64,000 bases of DNA from Shewanella sp. UCD-KL12 (GTDB lineage: Bacteria > Pseudomonadota > Gammaproteobacteria > Enterobacterales > Shewanellaceae): assembly GCF_001957125.1 (NCBI RefSeq), contig NZ_MPHJ01000020.1, forward strand, positions 1-64,000. The letters run 5' to 3'. Under the pieces are notes generated by a model. The model ran no database searches, was not told the origin of the DNA, and saw nothing but the letters and a program-made list of their open reading frames with translations. Both the position numbers and the translations under genes were made by a program. Position 1 is the stretch's first letter; every line of letters begins with the position of its first letter. Of this stretch, positions 43,688 to 53,069 are shown one piece after another.

Positions 43688-45322
43688 CTATTTAAGACCT
43701 TTTTTCTCCAAACCAGCATAGATGATCTTCTGCTGTGTGATAGCAACTAAGTTACCAATCAACCAGTATAGAACTAGACCTGCAGGGAACCACAGGAAGA
43801 AGACGGTAAATACTACAGGCATCCATTGCATCATCTTAACTTGCATTGGGTCCATAGTAGGTGCCATTGGCTGCATCTTCTGCATCACGAACATAGAGAT
43901 ACCCATAAGAATAGGCATCACATAGTATGGATCTTGTACCGATAAATCGGTGATCCATAGCATGAATGGTGCATGACGTAGTTCAACACTTTCAAGCAGT
44001 ACCCAGTAAAGTGCGATGAAGATAGGCATCTGTAATAAGATAGGTAGACAGCCACCCATAGGGTTAACTTTCTCTTTCTTATACAGCTCCATCATAGCTT
44101 GACCCATCTTCTGACGGTCATCACCAAAACGCTCTTTCATCTCAGCAAGCTTAGGCTGTAAGTTACGCATCTTAGCCATAGAGGTGTATTGCGCTTTAGT
44201 TAGCGGATACAGCACACCACGAACGGTTAGTGTGATTAAGATAATCGCCACACCCCAGTTAGTGACTAAAGACTGGAAGAACATTAGCAATTTGTAGATT
44301 GGTACAGCTAACCACCAAAGGAAGCCATAATCTACTACTAAGTTAAGCGAGTCTGAAATTTCAGAAAGGGCTTTTTGATCTTTAGGACCAACATAAAACT
44401 CAGAGTTAATTGCTTGAGTTGCACCTGGTGCGACATCATAGATTGCACCGCGGAAACCGATATTCGCTTGGCCGCCAGCACTGATGCTAGAGAAGATGAT
44501 GTTTTGATCATTCGCTGGTGGTACCCAGGCAGAAACAAAGTAGTGTTGTAGCATTGCTGCCCAACCACCTAATGTTTTCTTATCTAGGTTTTTGTCAGCC
44601 ATATCGTCAAAGCTGTACTTCTCGTAACGCGTGTCTTGAGTTGAGAAAGCGGCACCACGATAAGTAGGCATCATCATGCTACTTTCACTTTTCTTGATGC
44701 TGTGCTTAATCTGACCGTACATCTGCACTTGTAGCTGCTTGTCAGTGGTGTTGTTAATTACATAATCAACATCAACTTTGAATTGGCCACGGTGGAAGAT
44801 AAATAACTTAGTGTACTTAGCGCCGTTTTCAGCAACATATGTCAAAGGCACTTCGAGCGTGTCCTGACCTGAAGCTAAAGTGTACTCACGTGACGCACTG
44901 TCAAAGTGGGCACGTCCTTTAGTGCTGCTATCGATACCATTACGGCCAATAAGACCACTTTGAGCAATGTAGTTAATATCGTTTGTTTGCTCTAGAAGGA
45001 CAAATGGTTCGTCGTTATCTAGTTCAAGCTTGTGCTCAACAAGTGCTGAGTAAACGATATCACCACCGATAGGGTTAATCTTAAGGATTAACTGGTCGGT
45101 GTTTACTGTAATCAACTCTTTAGAAGCGACAACTGCAGCTGGAAGCGCAGAATCGGCATCTGGAACATCAGAACTGTGCGCGTTTGTAGCGTTTGATGAA
45201 GTAGAAACTGAAGTTGATTCAGTAGCCACTTGCTGTGGAGCTTGATCCATCTGCCACTGTTGCCATAGTAAAAAACTGACAAAAAGCAGACCGATAAGCA
45301 ATATATTGCGTTGAGATTCCAT
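43688..45322 (-). CDS. yidC: Membrane protein insertase YidC
   Basis: YidC inserts and folds inner-membrane proteins, alone or with SecYEG, including the ATP synthase c subunit encoded in this window. The 544-residue product has an N-terminal membrane helix (about 6-20), a large periplasmic domain (about 60-340) and the C-terminal five-helix core with the conserved MGGCLPILLQMPIFIALYWVL segment (about 430-450). Length is the same class as E. coli YidC (548). Confidence 0.96.
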   Translation of the reverse strand: MESQRNILLIGLLFVSFLLWQQWQMDQAPQQVATESTSVSTSSNATNAHSSDVPDADSALPAAVVASKELITVNTDQLILKINPIGGDIVYSALVEHKLELDNDEPFVLLEQTNDINYIAQSGLIGRNGIDSSTKGRAHFDSASREYTLASGQDTLEVPLTYVAENGAKYTKLFIFHRGQFKVDVDYVINNTTDKQLQVQMYGQIKHSIKKSESSMMMPTYRGAAFSTQDTRYEKYSFDDMADKNLDKKTLGGWAAMLQHYFVSAWVPPANDQNIIFSSISAGGQANIGFRGAIYDVAPGATQAINSEFYVGPKDQKALSEISDSLNLVVDYGFLWWLAVPIYKLLMFFQSLVTNWGVAIILITLTVRGVLYPLTKAQYTSMAKMRNLQPKLAEMKERFGDDRQKMGQAMMELYKKEKVNPMGGCLPILLQMPIFIALYWVLLESVELRHAPFMLWITDLSVQDPYYVMPILMGISMFVMQKMQPMAPTMDPMQVKMMQWMPVVFTVFFLWFPAGLVLYWLIGNLVAITQQKIIYAGLEKKGLK

Positions 45323-45325
45323 AGC

Positions 45326-45583
45326 CTATTTATTACACCTGTGTTTTTTTGGGGGGACGGGGTCGATACCGCCCGGATGTAAAGGGTGACATTTTAATAC
45401 GCGTTTTGCTGTAAGCCAACAGCCTTTTACAAATCCATGCAAACGAATGGCTTCGATTGCGTAAAATGAGCATGTTGGATGAAAGCGGCACTTATTAGCC
45501 CCCAAAAGGGGACTGATGAAGATTTGGTAGCCACGAATAATCGTGGTTGCTAGCCATTGTAACGGCGAGTAAGTTTTCGCCAT
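45326..45583 (-). CDS. yidD: Membrane protein insertion efficiency factor YidD
   Basis: YidD is a small membrane-associated protein that supports YidC. The 85-residue product has the family core CRFHPTCSFYAIEAI and CHPLHPGGIDPVP with conserved cysteines. It overlaps the end of rnpA by 34 bp and ends 3 bp before yidC, the normal arrangement. Confidence 0.93.
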   Translation of the reverse strand: MAKTYSPLQWLATTIIRGYQIFISPLLGANKCRFHPTCSFYAIEAIRLHGFVKGCWLTAKRVLKCHPLHPGGIDPVPPKKHRCNK

Positions 45584-45912
45584 AGCTTTTCTACCAATTT
45601 ATGGAGCTCTGCATTGTCCATCTCTACCACGCCATTTCTGACCAAAACAACAATATCAAGTGGAGGTAGTTCGTGCTGATGCAAACGAAAGTTATCTCTG
45701 ATGATACGTTTAATTTGATTTCGCTGATGGGCCTTCTTTACAAAACGTTTTGCAACAGTTAATCCAATACGTGGATGTTGCTCTGAGTTTGGAATAGCAA
45801 GTAAAGTGATTTCAGCTGAAGAAGCTTTGATGGGTTTGGTAAATACAGATTTAAATTGCGCGGGAGTTAACAAACGTAACTCCCGCGTAAAGGTATAGCT
45901 AGTCACTTGCAT
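45550..45912 (-). CDS. rnpA: Ribonuclease P protein component (RnpA)
   Basis: RnpA is the protein subunit of RNase P, which trims tRNA 5' ends. The 118-120 residue product has the RNA-binding motif near RNQIKRIIRDNFRLHQ (about 64-79) and VAKRFVKKAHQRN. Both ATG 45912 and GTG 45906 are possible; GTG gives MTSYTFTRELRLL, the form seen in relatives. It follows rpmH immediately. Confidence 0.94.
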   Translation of the reverse strand: MQVTSYTFTRELRLLTPAQFKSVFTKPIKASSAEITLLAIPNSEQHPRIGLTVAKRFVKKAHQRNQIKRIIRDNFRLHQHELPPLDIVVLVRNGVVEMDNAELHKLVEKLWRKLTRRYNG

Positions 45913-45920
45913 CTCTACTA

Positions 45921-46058
45921 TTAAGCAGAAAGTTGAGCGCGACCTTTAGCACGACGACGAGCTAGGACCTTACGGCCTCCAACTGTAGCCATACGAGCGC
46001 GGAATCCGTGAGAACGCTTACGCTTTAGGTTGCTTGGTTGAAAAGTACGTTTACTCAT
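45921..46058 (-). CDS. rpmH: Ribosomal protein L34 (RpmH)
   Basis: This 45-residue basic protein is L34 of the large ribosomal subunit: it starts MSKRTFQPSNLKRKRSHGF and continues RARMATVGGRKVLARRRAKG. It is complete from ATG 46058 to TAA 45921. A strong promoter lies 80 bp upstream. Confidence 0.97.
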   Translation of the reverse strand: MSKRTFQPSNLKRKRSHGFRARMATVGGRKVLARRRAKGRAQLSA

Positions 46059-46135
46059 TTTGGCAATCCGTCTTTGTGTAAGTTGAACAAAACCCAAACC
46101 CTCGTAATGAGGAATAGGGGCAAAAAAGAGGCCGA

Positions 46136-46164
46136 ATTGTAATCACTTTAAGTTTGCCCGTCAA
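46136..46164 (-). promoter_or_regulatory. rpmH promoter
   Basis: On the minus strand there is a -35 TTGACG (46164-46159), a 17-bp spacer and a -10 TACAAT (46141-46136), 78 bp before rpmH. Confidence 0.75.
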
Positions 46165-46200
46165 CAAGCAAACGCATTAAGTGACAAAATTCTAGCCTTT

Positions 46201-46504
46201 TATTTACTAGCCGATTTATCCAAAGGCACCAGAATGTGTGGATAACTCTGTGTATGACCACTACATCTTGTGGATCCAGTGATCATTTAACCGATCTAGA
46301 GGTTGTAATTATAGATCGATCTGGATCGCTTAATAAAGCTGGTTTTGACGCTTTTTATAAAAACGAGGATCGCGACAGATCCTTTTGGATCGGTATATTC
46401 TGCGAAAGGTGATCTATCTGGGGATAATTATATTATAAGGATAGCGATCCTAGTGATCTCACTATAGAATACACCTCTTTACATGACCTTTTGGGGATAA
46501 GTAC
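46201..46504 (+). promoter_or_regulatory. dnaA regulatory region: DnaA boxes and dense GATC sites
   Basis: A perfect DnaA box TGTGGATAA lies at 46237-46245, with one-mismatch forms at 46216-46224 (TTATCCAAA), 46419-46427 and 46492-46500 (both TGGGGATAA). I count 12 GATC sites between 46273 and 46458. This fits DnaA autoregulation and SeqA/Dam control of dnaA; the density is higher than at oriC. Confidence 0.75.
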
Positions 46505-47896
46505 GTGGCGGTTTCACTTTGGCAGCAATGTATCGGACGACTACAAGATGAGCTTTCAGCTCAGCAATTCAGCATGTGGATCAGGCCGTTACAAGCAGAA
46601 ATGGATGGAGACACTCTTGTTCTCTACGCGCCAAATCGCTTCGTTCTCGACTGGGTTAGAGACAAATACATTAATATCATTAATCAGTTCTTTACTGAGC
46701 AGATGGGTAGCGATGCCCCTAAGTTGCGCTTTGATATTGGTAGCAAGCCTGCTGCGCCTCGTCCTGTTCAAGCTTCTCCAGCGGTTATAAGTAGCCCGAA
46801 AGCTGAACCTCGTAGCAAGCCGAGTAAAACTTCATTTAATGTAAATACGCCTGAGCCCGCTGTTGCGGCCAACCATAGAAGTAATATTAATCTGACTTAT
46901 CAGTTTGATAACTTCGTTGAGGGTAAGTCAAACCAACTTGGTAAAGCTGCTGCTCTGCAAGTCGCGGAGAACCCTGGTGGTGCCTATAACCCGTTATTCC
47001 TCTACGGGGGAACAGGTTTAGGTAAGACTCACCTGTTACATGCGGTAGGTAATGGCATTATTAAAAATAATCCCAATGCCAAAGTTGTGTATATGCACTC
47101 CGAAAGGTTTGTACAGGATATGGTTAAGGCATTACAAAATAATGCCATTGAAGAGTTTAAGCGTTATTACCGTAGTGTTGATGCGCTGTTTATCGATGAT
47201 ATTCAATTCTTTGCTAATAAAGACAGATCCCAGGAAGAGTTCTTCCATACCTTCAACGCGCTTTTAGAGGGTAATCATCAGATCATTTTGACCTCAGATA
47301 AGTATCCAAAAGAGATCGATGGCGTAGAAGATCGTCTTAAGTCTCGTTTTGGTTGGGGCTTAACGGTTGCGATTGAGCCACCTGAGTTAGAGACTCGAGT
47401 CGCGATCTTGATGCGTAAGGCTCAAGAGAGTGGGATCAACCTACCTGATGAAGTCGCCTTCTTTATTGCAAAACGTCTGCGCTCAAACGTCCGTGAACTT
47501 GAGGGGGCGTTAAACCGTGTTATTGCTAACGCCAACTTTACAGGTCGTCCAATTACTATCGACTTTGTGCGTGAAGCGTTGAGAGATCTATTGGCACTGC
47601 AAGAGAAGTTAGTGACGATTGATAATATTCAGAAGACAGTTGCTGAATATTACAAGATCAAGATGGCTGATATGCTTTCAAAGCGCCGTTCACGCAGTGT
47701 TGCCAGACCTCGTCAAGTTGCAATGGCATTGTCTAAAGAGCTTACAAACCAGAGTTTGCCTGAAATTGGTGATGCCTTTGGTGGTCGTGATCATACAACT
47801 GTTCTGCATGCATGTCGTAAAATTGCACAGTTGCGTGAAGAAAGTCATGACATTAAAGAGGATTATGCTAACTTAATCCGTACTCTTTCTTCGTAG
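46505..47896 (+). CDS. dnaA: Chromosomal replication initiator protein DnaA
   Basis: DnaA binds the boxes at oriC, opens the DNA and recruits the helicase. The 463-residue product has domain I (SLWQQCIGRLQDELSAQQFSMWIRPL), a variable linker (about 85-125), the AAA+ domain with Walker A GGTGLGKT (168-175) and Walker B ALFIDDIQF, and the domain IV signature GGRDHTTVLHACRKI near the C-terminus. It starts with GTG 46505, as in E. coli. dnaN follows after 19 bp. Confidence 0.96.
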   Translation: MAVSLWQQCIGRLQDELSAQQFSMWIRPLQAEMDGDTLVLYAPNRFVLDWVRDKYINIINQFFTEQMGSDAPKLRFDIGSKPAAPRPVQASPAVISSPKAEPRSKPSKTSFNVNTPEPAVAANHRSNINLTYQFDNFVEGKSNQLGKAAALQVAENPGGAYNPLFLYGGTGLGKTHLLHAVGNGIIKNNPNAKVVYMHSERFVQDMVKALQNNAIEEFKRYYRSVDALFIDDIQFFANKDRSQEEFFHTFNALLEGNHQIILTSDKYPKEIDGVEDRLKSRFGWGLTVAIEPPELETRVAILMRKAQESGINLPDEVAFFIAKRLRSNVRELEGALNRVIANANFTGRPITIDFVREALRDLLALQEKLVTIDNIQKTVAEYYKIKMADMLSKRRSRSVARPRQVAMALSKELTNQSLPEIGDAFGGRDHTTVLHACRKIAQLREESHDIKEDYANLIRTLSS

Positions 47897-47915
47897 AATC
47901 AGGGAATTGAAACTG

Positions 47916-49016
47916 ATGAAATTTTCAATTGATAGGGATGCCCTATTAAAGCCGCTGCAATTAGTTAATGGCGCGGTGGAGAGACGACATAACTTGCCTA
48001 TTCTGGCAAACCTTTTAGTTGAAGTGAGTGGTCACTCACTTAAGATGACAGGTACCGACCTAGAAGTTGAGTTAGTCGGACAAGTACAGCTTGAGGGTGA
48101 CATTCAAGAGGGGCGTACCACGGTCCCAGCTAAGAAATTCCTCGATATTGTTAAATCTCTTCCTGATCAAGTTGAATTAAAAATAGAGCAGCAAGAGAAT
48201 CGTTTGCTGCTTAGATCGGGTCGAAGCCGTTTCACGTTAGCCACACTTCCTGCAGAAGAGTATCCTAATGTCGAAGCTTTCCAGTCTGACATCGAATTTA
48301 CTCTTAAACAGGGTACGTTAAAGTCGTTGATAGATGCGACCCAGTTCTCGATGGCAAACCAAGATGTACGTTACTACCTCAATGGTCTTTTACTAGAGAC
48401 CGAAGGTAATGTACTACGCGCTATCGCAACCGATGGGCACCGTTTAGCCCTCAGTCATCGCCCAATTGAAGATACCTTACCCGAGAAGCAGGTGATTGTG
48501 CCTCGCAAAGGCGTGGTTGAGCTACAACGTTTGTTTGAAGGTGAAGAGCTAGAGGTCACCATAGCTATCGGTGACAATGCTATACGTGCAACCACAGCAA
48601 GTGCTGTGTTAACCAGTAAGTTGGTTGATGGGCGCTTCCCTGATTATCGTCGAGTTTTACCTAAAGGTGGCGATAAAGTTGTTATAGCTAGCCGTAATCA
48701 GCTGAAACAAGCCCTGCTTCGTGCCTCTATTCTTTCTAATGAAAAGTTTCGTGGCGTGCGCGTACAGCTCGAAAATAACTTGATTAAAATCACCGCGAAT
48801 AATCCTGAGCAGGAGGAAGCGGAAGAGATACTCGATATCGAATATGAAAATACCCCATTAGAGATTGGTTTTAATGTGAGTTATCTACTCGATGTACTCA
48901 ATAATCTGCCTTCAGACGATGTGCGCATTACACTTATAGACGGTAACTCTAGCGCATTGATAGAAAATCATATCGAAGAAGATTCTATGTATGTCGTGAT
49001 GCCGATGAGGCTCTAG
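47916..49016 (+). CDS. dnaN: DNA polymerase III beta clamp (DnaN)
   Basis: DnaN is the ring-shaped sliding clamp. From ATG 47916 the product is 366 residues, the same as E. coli, and ends in MYVVMPMRL as usual. A TTG three codons earlier is open but less likely. The three similar clamp domains are full length (NLPILANLLVEV; ATDGHRLALSH). Confidence 0.96.
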   Translation: MKFSIDRDALLKPLQLVNGAVERRHNLPILANLLVEVSGHSLKMTGTDLEVELVGQVQLEGDIQEGRTTVPAKKFLDIVKSLPDQVELKIEQQENRLLLRSGRSRFTLATLPAEEYPNVEAFQSDIEFTLKQGTLKSLIDATQFSMANQDVRYYLNGLLLETEGNVLRAIATDGHRLALSHRPIEDTLPEKQVIVPRKGVVELQRLFEGEELEVTIAIGDNAIRATTASAVLTSKLVDGRFPDYRRVLPKGGDKVVIASRNQLKQALLRASILSNEKFRGVRVQLENNLIKITANNPEQEEAEEILDIEYENTPLEIGFNVSYLLDVLNNLPSDDVRITLIDGNSSALIENHIEEDSMYVVMPMRL

Positions 49017-49051
49017 TCTTCATTGGACTAAGTTGAAAGAATAAATCATTT

Positions 49052-49077
49052 AAAAGGCTGTTAATACAGCCTTTTTT
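49052..49077 (+). terminator. Intrinsic terminator after dnaN
   Basis: AAAAGGCTGT pairs with ACAGCCTTTT around a TAAT loop, followed by TTATT. It lies 35 bp past dnaN, so recF must also have its own promoter in the 290-bp gap. Confidence 0.85.
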
Positions 49078-49306
49078 ATTTCCACATTTTCTTGTTTTAC
49101 CATTTCCACTCTTGATTCAAATAGCCCCTTGTTTTTTAGCTAAATATGTCGCAAATATGCGCTTTGATGTGGCTTGCAGATATGCTAATCTTCTTGGCTA
49201 TTTTAATTTTTTTAACCTAACAAAATAGACCACTTTTCTTATGTTTTTTCATATTGATAGCTGGATATTTAGTTAGTTTGCTAGATAAGCGACTAATGAG
49301 CCTTAA

Positions 49307-50389
49307 ATGAGTCTGACGCGTCTTCATATTGAAACATTTCGGAATATCGTTTCTGCTCAACTGCTGCCTAGTGAAGGAATTAATCTGATTTACGGCCAAA
49401 ATGGCAGTGGAAAAACCAGTATCTTAGAGGCGATCTACTTTCTGGGGATGGGTCGCTCTTTTCGGAGTCACCTTTCACAGCGAGTGATACAGCATGCTGA
49501 TGATAAGTTGACCTTGTTTGCCAATTTATCAGTACTGGAAAAAGAGAGTAAAATCGGATTAAGACGCTTTCGTAGCGGTGAAACCGAAGTCAAGATTGAT
49601 GGCGATAAAGTAAAGCGCTTATCGACGTTAGCTGAGTCATTACCGATACAGGTGATCACTCCTGAGAGTTTTGCCTTGTTGTTTGAAGGGCCTAAATCTA
49701 GACGCCAGTTTATTGATTGGGGCGCCTTTCATACTGACAGAAACTTTCATTTAGCTTGGGTCAATGTTAAACGGATTTTAAAGCAGCGAAATCAGCTACT
49801 TAAAAATGAGGTTAACTATTCCCAAATTCAATTCTGGGACAAAGAGTTAGTTCGATACTCTGAAGTCGTGACCGATATAAGAACTCGATATGTAAACTCG
49901 TTAAATGAGCTACTTAAGGGTATAATCGGAGAGTTTTTACCTCAGGTAGATGTGAAGGTTTCCTTTACCCGAGGCTGGGATAGTAAAACTGATTACGCAG
50001 ACTTGTTAGAGACGCAATATCCTAGAGATCTTGCTAGCGGTAATACCGGTAGTGGACCCCATAAAGCAGACTTGAGATTACGTGTAGGTACCTTGCCGGT
50101 ACAGGATGCTTTATCCCGGGGCCAATTGAAATTGTTAGTCTGTGCACTGCGTATTGCACAGGGAAAGTTGCTAAAACAACAAATAGATAAGAACAGTATT
50201 TATCTGGTGGATGATCTTCCAGCAGAATTGGATGCAAAGCACAGACAGCTGTTGCTGCAGCAGTTAATCGACACAGGTGCACAAGTATTTGTCACCGCCA
50301 TCGACCCTGCAGCGATACTAGATTCGTTAATCACGCCGCCGAGCAAGACGTTCCATGTGGAACACGGTCGTGTAACGGTAATTGAATAA
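49307..50389 (+). CDS. recF: DNA replication and repair protein RecF
   Basis: RecF loads RecA at gaps with RecOR. The 360-residue product has Walker A GQNGSGKT (30-37), the SMC-like signature (SRGQLKLLVCALRIAQG) and Walker B YLVDDLPAELD (about 304-314). Its end overlaps the untrimmed start of the gyrB frame, though the gyrB ATG comes 16 bp after the recF stop. A single-mismatch parS-like palindrome lies near the 3' end. Confidence 0.95.
   Translation: MSLTRLHIETFRNIVSAQLLPSEGINLIYGQNGSGKTSILEAIYFLGMGRSFRSHLSQRVIQHADDKLTLFANLSVLEKESKIGLRRFRSGETEVKIDGDKVKRLSTLAESLPIQVITPESFALLFEGPKSRRQFIDWGAFHTDRNFHLAWVNVKRILKQRNQLLKNEVNYSQIQFWDKELVRYSEVVTDIRTRYVNSLNELLKGIIGEFLPQVDVKVSFTRGWDSKTDYADLLETQYPRDLASGNTGSGPHKADLRLRVGTLPVQDALSRGQLKLLVCALRIAQGKLLKQQIDKNSIYLVDDLPAELDAKHRQLLLQQLIDTGAQVFVTAIDPAAILDSLITPPSKTFHVEHGRVTVIE
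50349..50364. promoter_or_regulatory. parS-like site in recF (one mismatch)
   Basis: CGTTCCATGTGGAACA differs from the perfect palindrome GTTCCACGTGGAAC at one central base (CATGTG for CACGTG). The change is in the core, so binding may be weak. Confidence 0.5.
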
Positions 50390-50405
50390 CCGACGAGAGA
50401 ATAAT

Positions 50406-52823
50406 ATGTCAGAGAACAGTTACGATTCTTCCAGTATTAAGGTACTAAAAGGCCTTGATGCAGTACGGAAGAGACCAGGGATGTATATCGGTGATACCGA
50501 CGACGGCACTGGTCTACATCATATGGTATTCGAAGTAGTCGATAACTCAATCGATGAAGCCTTAGCGGGCCATTGTAATGACGTTATCATCACTATCCAT
50601 GCCGATGGTTCAGTATCGGTAAAAGATGATGGTCGTGGTATTCCTGTTGAGATTCACCCAGAAGAGGGGATCTCAGCAGCCGAAGTTATTATGACGGTAC
50701 TCCACGCTGGTGGTAAGTTCGATGATAACTCATACAAGGTTTCTGGTGGTCTTCACGGTGTTGGTGTTTCAGTTGTAAACGCACTGTCTCACAAGCTACA
50801 GTTGACGATTCGTCGCGAAGGTAAGCTTTATGAGCAGTTTTACACTCATGGCGAACCGAATGAGCCTATTAAGGTTATCGGTGATGCAACTAATACCGGT
50901 ACTGAAATTCGTTTCTGGCCAAGTGAAGAGACCTTCACCGATGTGCAGTTCCATTTCGATATTTTAGCCAAACGTGTTCGTGAACTTTCGTTCCTTAACT
51001 CAGGGGTTGGTGTTCGTCTTATTGATGAGCGTGATAATCGTGATGAGTTCTTCAAGTACGATGGTGGTATCAGTGCTTTCGTTGACTACCTTAACGTTAA
51101 CAAAACACCAGTCAACAAAGAGGTGTTCCACTTCAACCAAGAGCGTGAAGATGGCATAACCGTAGAAGTGGCTATGCAGTGGAATGATGGTTTCCAGGAG
51201 AATATCTTCTGTTTTACCAATAACATCCCTCAGCGTGATGGTGGTACTCACCTTGCTGGCTTCCGTGGCGCCTTGACCCGTAACCTTAACACTTACATGG
51301 AGCGTGAAGGTTACAACAAGAAAGGCAAAACTGGCGCGACGGGTGATGATGCCCGTGAAGGTTTGACTGCGGTTATCTCTGTGAAAGTGCCTGATCCTAA
51401 GTTCAGCTCTCAGACCAAAGACAAATTAGTTTCTAGTGAAGTTAAATCTGCTGTTGAGCAGACTATGGGTGAACAGTTAGGTGACTACCTAATGGAGCAT
51501 CCAAACGAAGCTAAATTGATTGTTGGTAAAATTATCGACGCGGCTCGTGCTCGTGAAGCGGCGCGTAAAGCTCGCGAAATGACTCGTCGTAAAGGCGCAT
51601 TAGATTTAGGTGGTCTGCCAGGTAAACTTGCCGATTGCCAAGAGAAAGACCCTGCGCTTTCTGAAATATACATAGTGGAAGGGGACTCTGCTGGCGGTAG
51701 CGCCAAGCAGGGGCGTAACCGTAAGAACCAAGCGATTCTTCCGCTTAAAGGTAAGATCTTGAACGTTGAGAAGGCACGCTTCGATAAGATGCTCTCTTCT
51801 CAAGAGGTCGCGACGCTGATCACCGCACTAGGTTGTGGTATTGGCCGTGATGAATACGATCCTGATAAGACGCGTTACCATAACATCGTTATCATGACCG
51901 ATGCCGACGTCGATGGCTCGCACATTCGTACCTTGCTATTGACCTTCTTCTTCCGTCAGATGCCTGAACTTATTGAACGTGGCTATGTGTATATCGCTCA
52001 GCCGCCGCTATATAAGGTGAAGAAAGGTAAGCAAGAGCAATACCTTAAAGATGATCCAGCATTAACTGAGTTCTTAACTAACTTAGCACTAGATGGTGGT
52101 GAAATTCATGCTACTGCAGATGCTCCAGCTATGTCTGGCGCACCACTTGAAAAGTTGGTTTATCAGTACCGTGAAGTCGAGTCAATCTTCGAGCGTATCG
52201 ACCTACGTTACCCAACGCTACTCACTGAGCGTATGCTATATCACCCAGCATTGAGTGCAGAAGTGATGGCTGATGAAGCTAAAGTTAAACAGTGGTGTGA
52301 TGCATATATTGCTGACTTAACAGAAAAAGAATCGGGTGGTGTTATCTATAATGCTGAGCCAATTCTTGATCCAGAGCGTCAAGTTTATCTACCGAATATC
52401 ACCATTCGTAAGCATGGTATAGACACTTGCTTCCTGTTTACCTACGAGTTCCTTACATCAAGTGACTACGAGCGTATGGTTAAGCTAGCTGAAGCCCTTG
52501 AAGGTCTAATCGTTGAAGGTGGTTATGTTAAACGTGGTGAGCGAGTTAAAGAGGTTTCTACATTCGTTGAAGCACTTAACTGGTTGATGAATGACTCTAA
52601 GCGTGGCCTTTATATTCAACGTTATAAGGGACTGGGTGAGATGAACCCAGAGCAGCTTTGGGAAACCACTATGGATCCTGAAACACGCCGCATGCTTGTT
52701 GTAACGATTGAAGATGCTATTGCAGCAGATCAACTGTTTACCTGTTTGATGGGTGATCATGTTGAGCCGCGTCGTAACTTCATTGAAGAGAACGCACTAA
52801 ATGTAGCGAACTTGGATGTTTAA
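50406..52823 (+). CDS. gyrB: DNA gyrase subunit B (GyrB)
   Basis: GyrB is the ATPase subunit of gyrase. From ATG 50406 the product is 805 residues. It shows the GHKL ATPase motifs (VDNSIDEALAG; DDGRGIPVE; GGLHGVGVSVVNALS), the TOPRIM EGDSAGGSAKQGR and DADVDGSHI segments, and the C-terminal YKGLGEMNPEQLWETTMDPETR. Length matches E. coli (804). Confidence 0.96.
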   Translation: MSENSYDSSSIKVLKGLDAVRKRPGMYIGDTDDGTGLHHMVFEVVDNSIDEALAGHCNDVIITIHADGSVSVKDDGRGIPVEIHPEEGISAAEVIMTVLHAGGKFDDNSYKVSGGLHGVGVSVVNALSHKLQLTIRREGKLYEQFYTHGEPNEPIKVIGDATNTGTEIRFWPSEETFTDVQFHFDILAKRVRELSFLNSGVGVRLIDERDNRDEFFKYDGGISAFVDYLNVNKTPVNKEVFHFNQEREDGITVEVAMQWNDGFQENIFCFTNNIPQRDGGTHLAGFRGALTRNLNTYMEREGYNKKGKTGATGDDAREGLTAVISVKVPDPKFSSQTKDKLVSSEVKSAVEQTMGEQLGDYLMEHPNEAKLIVGKIIDAARAREAARKAREMTRRKGALDLGGLPGKLADCQEKDPALSEIYIVEGDSAGGSAKQGRNRKNQAILPLKGKILNVEKARFDKMLSSQEVATLITALGCGIGRDEYDPDKTRYHNIVIMTDADVDGSHIRTLLLTFFFRQMPELIERGYVYIAQPPLYKVKKGKQEQYLKDDPALTEFLTNLALDGGEIHATADAPAMSGAPLEKLVYQYREVESIFERIDLRYPTLLTERMLYHPALSAEVMADEAKVKQWCDAYIADLTEKESGGVIYNAEPILDPERQVYLPNITIRKHGIDTCFLFTYEFLTSSDYERMVKLAEALEGLIVEGGYVKRGERVKEVSTFVEALNWLMNDSKRGLYIQRYKGLGEMNPEQLWETTMDPETRRMLVVTIEDAIAADQLFTCLMGDHVEPRRNFIEENALNVANLDV

Positions 52824-52865
52824 CAGCTGCCTTAAGCTGTAAGTTATAAGCGATAAGTAAAACCT

Positions 52866-52893
52866 AAGCCCTGGAGAAATCCGGGGCTTTTTT
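52866..52893 (+). terminator. Intrinsic terminator after gyrB
   Basis: AAGCCCTGGA pairs with TCCGGGGCTT around a GAAA loop, followed by TTTTTG. It lies about 43 bp past the gyrB stop. Confidence 0.9.
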
Positions 52894-53069
52894 GTACATG
52901 GCGGGAGATGTTCCTACATCTCTGTGCATTCCTATCATCCTTGATAGTCAGAGTACTTATCCCCAAAGAGCTTGGCAGTCTGATCATACATACCATTCAT
53001 TGCTTTACTTAGTAGGAAGTTTTACTTAGTTTATGTGATAACTAATTGTCTACGAAAGGGATATCGAAG

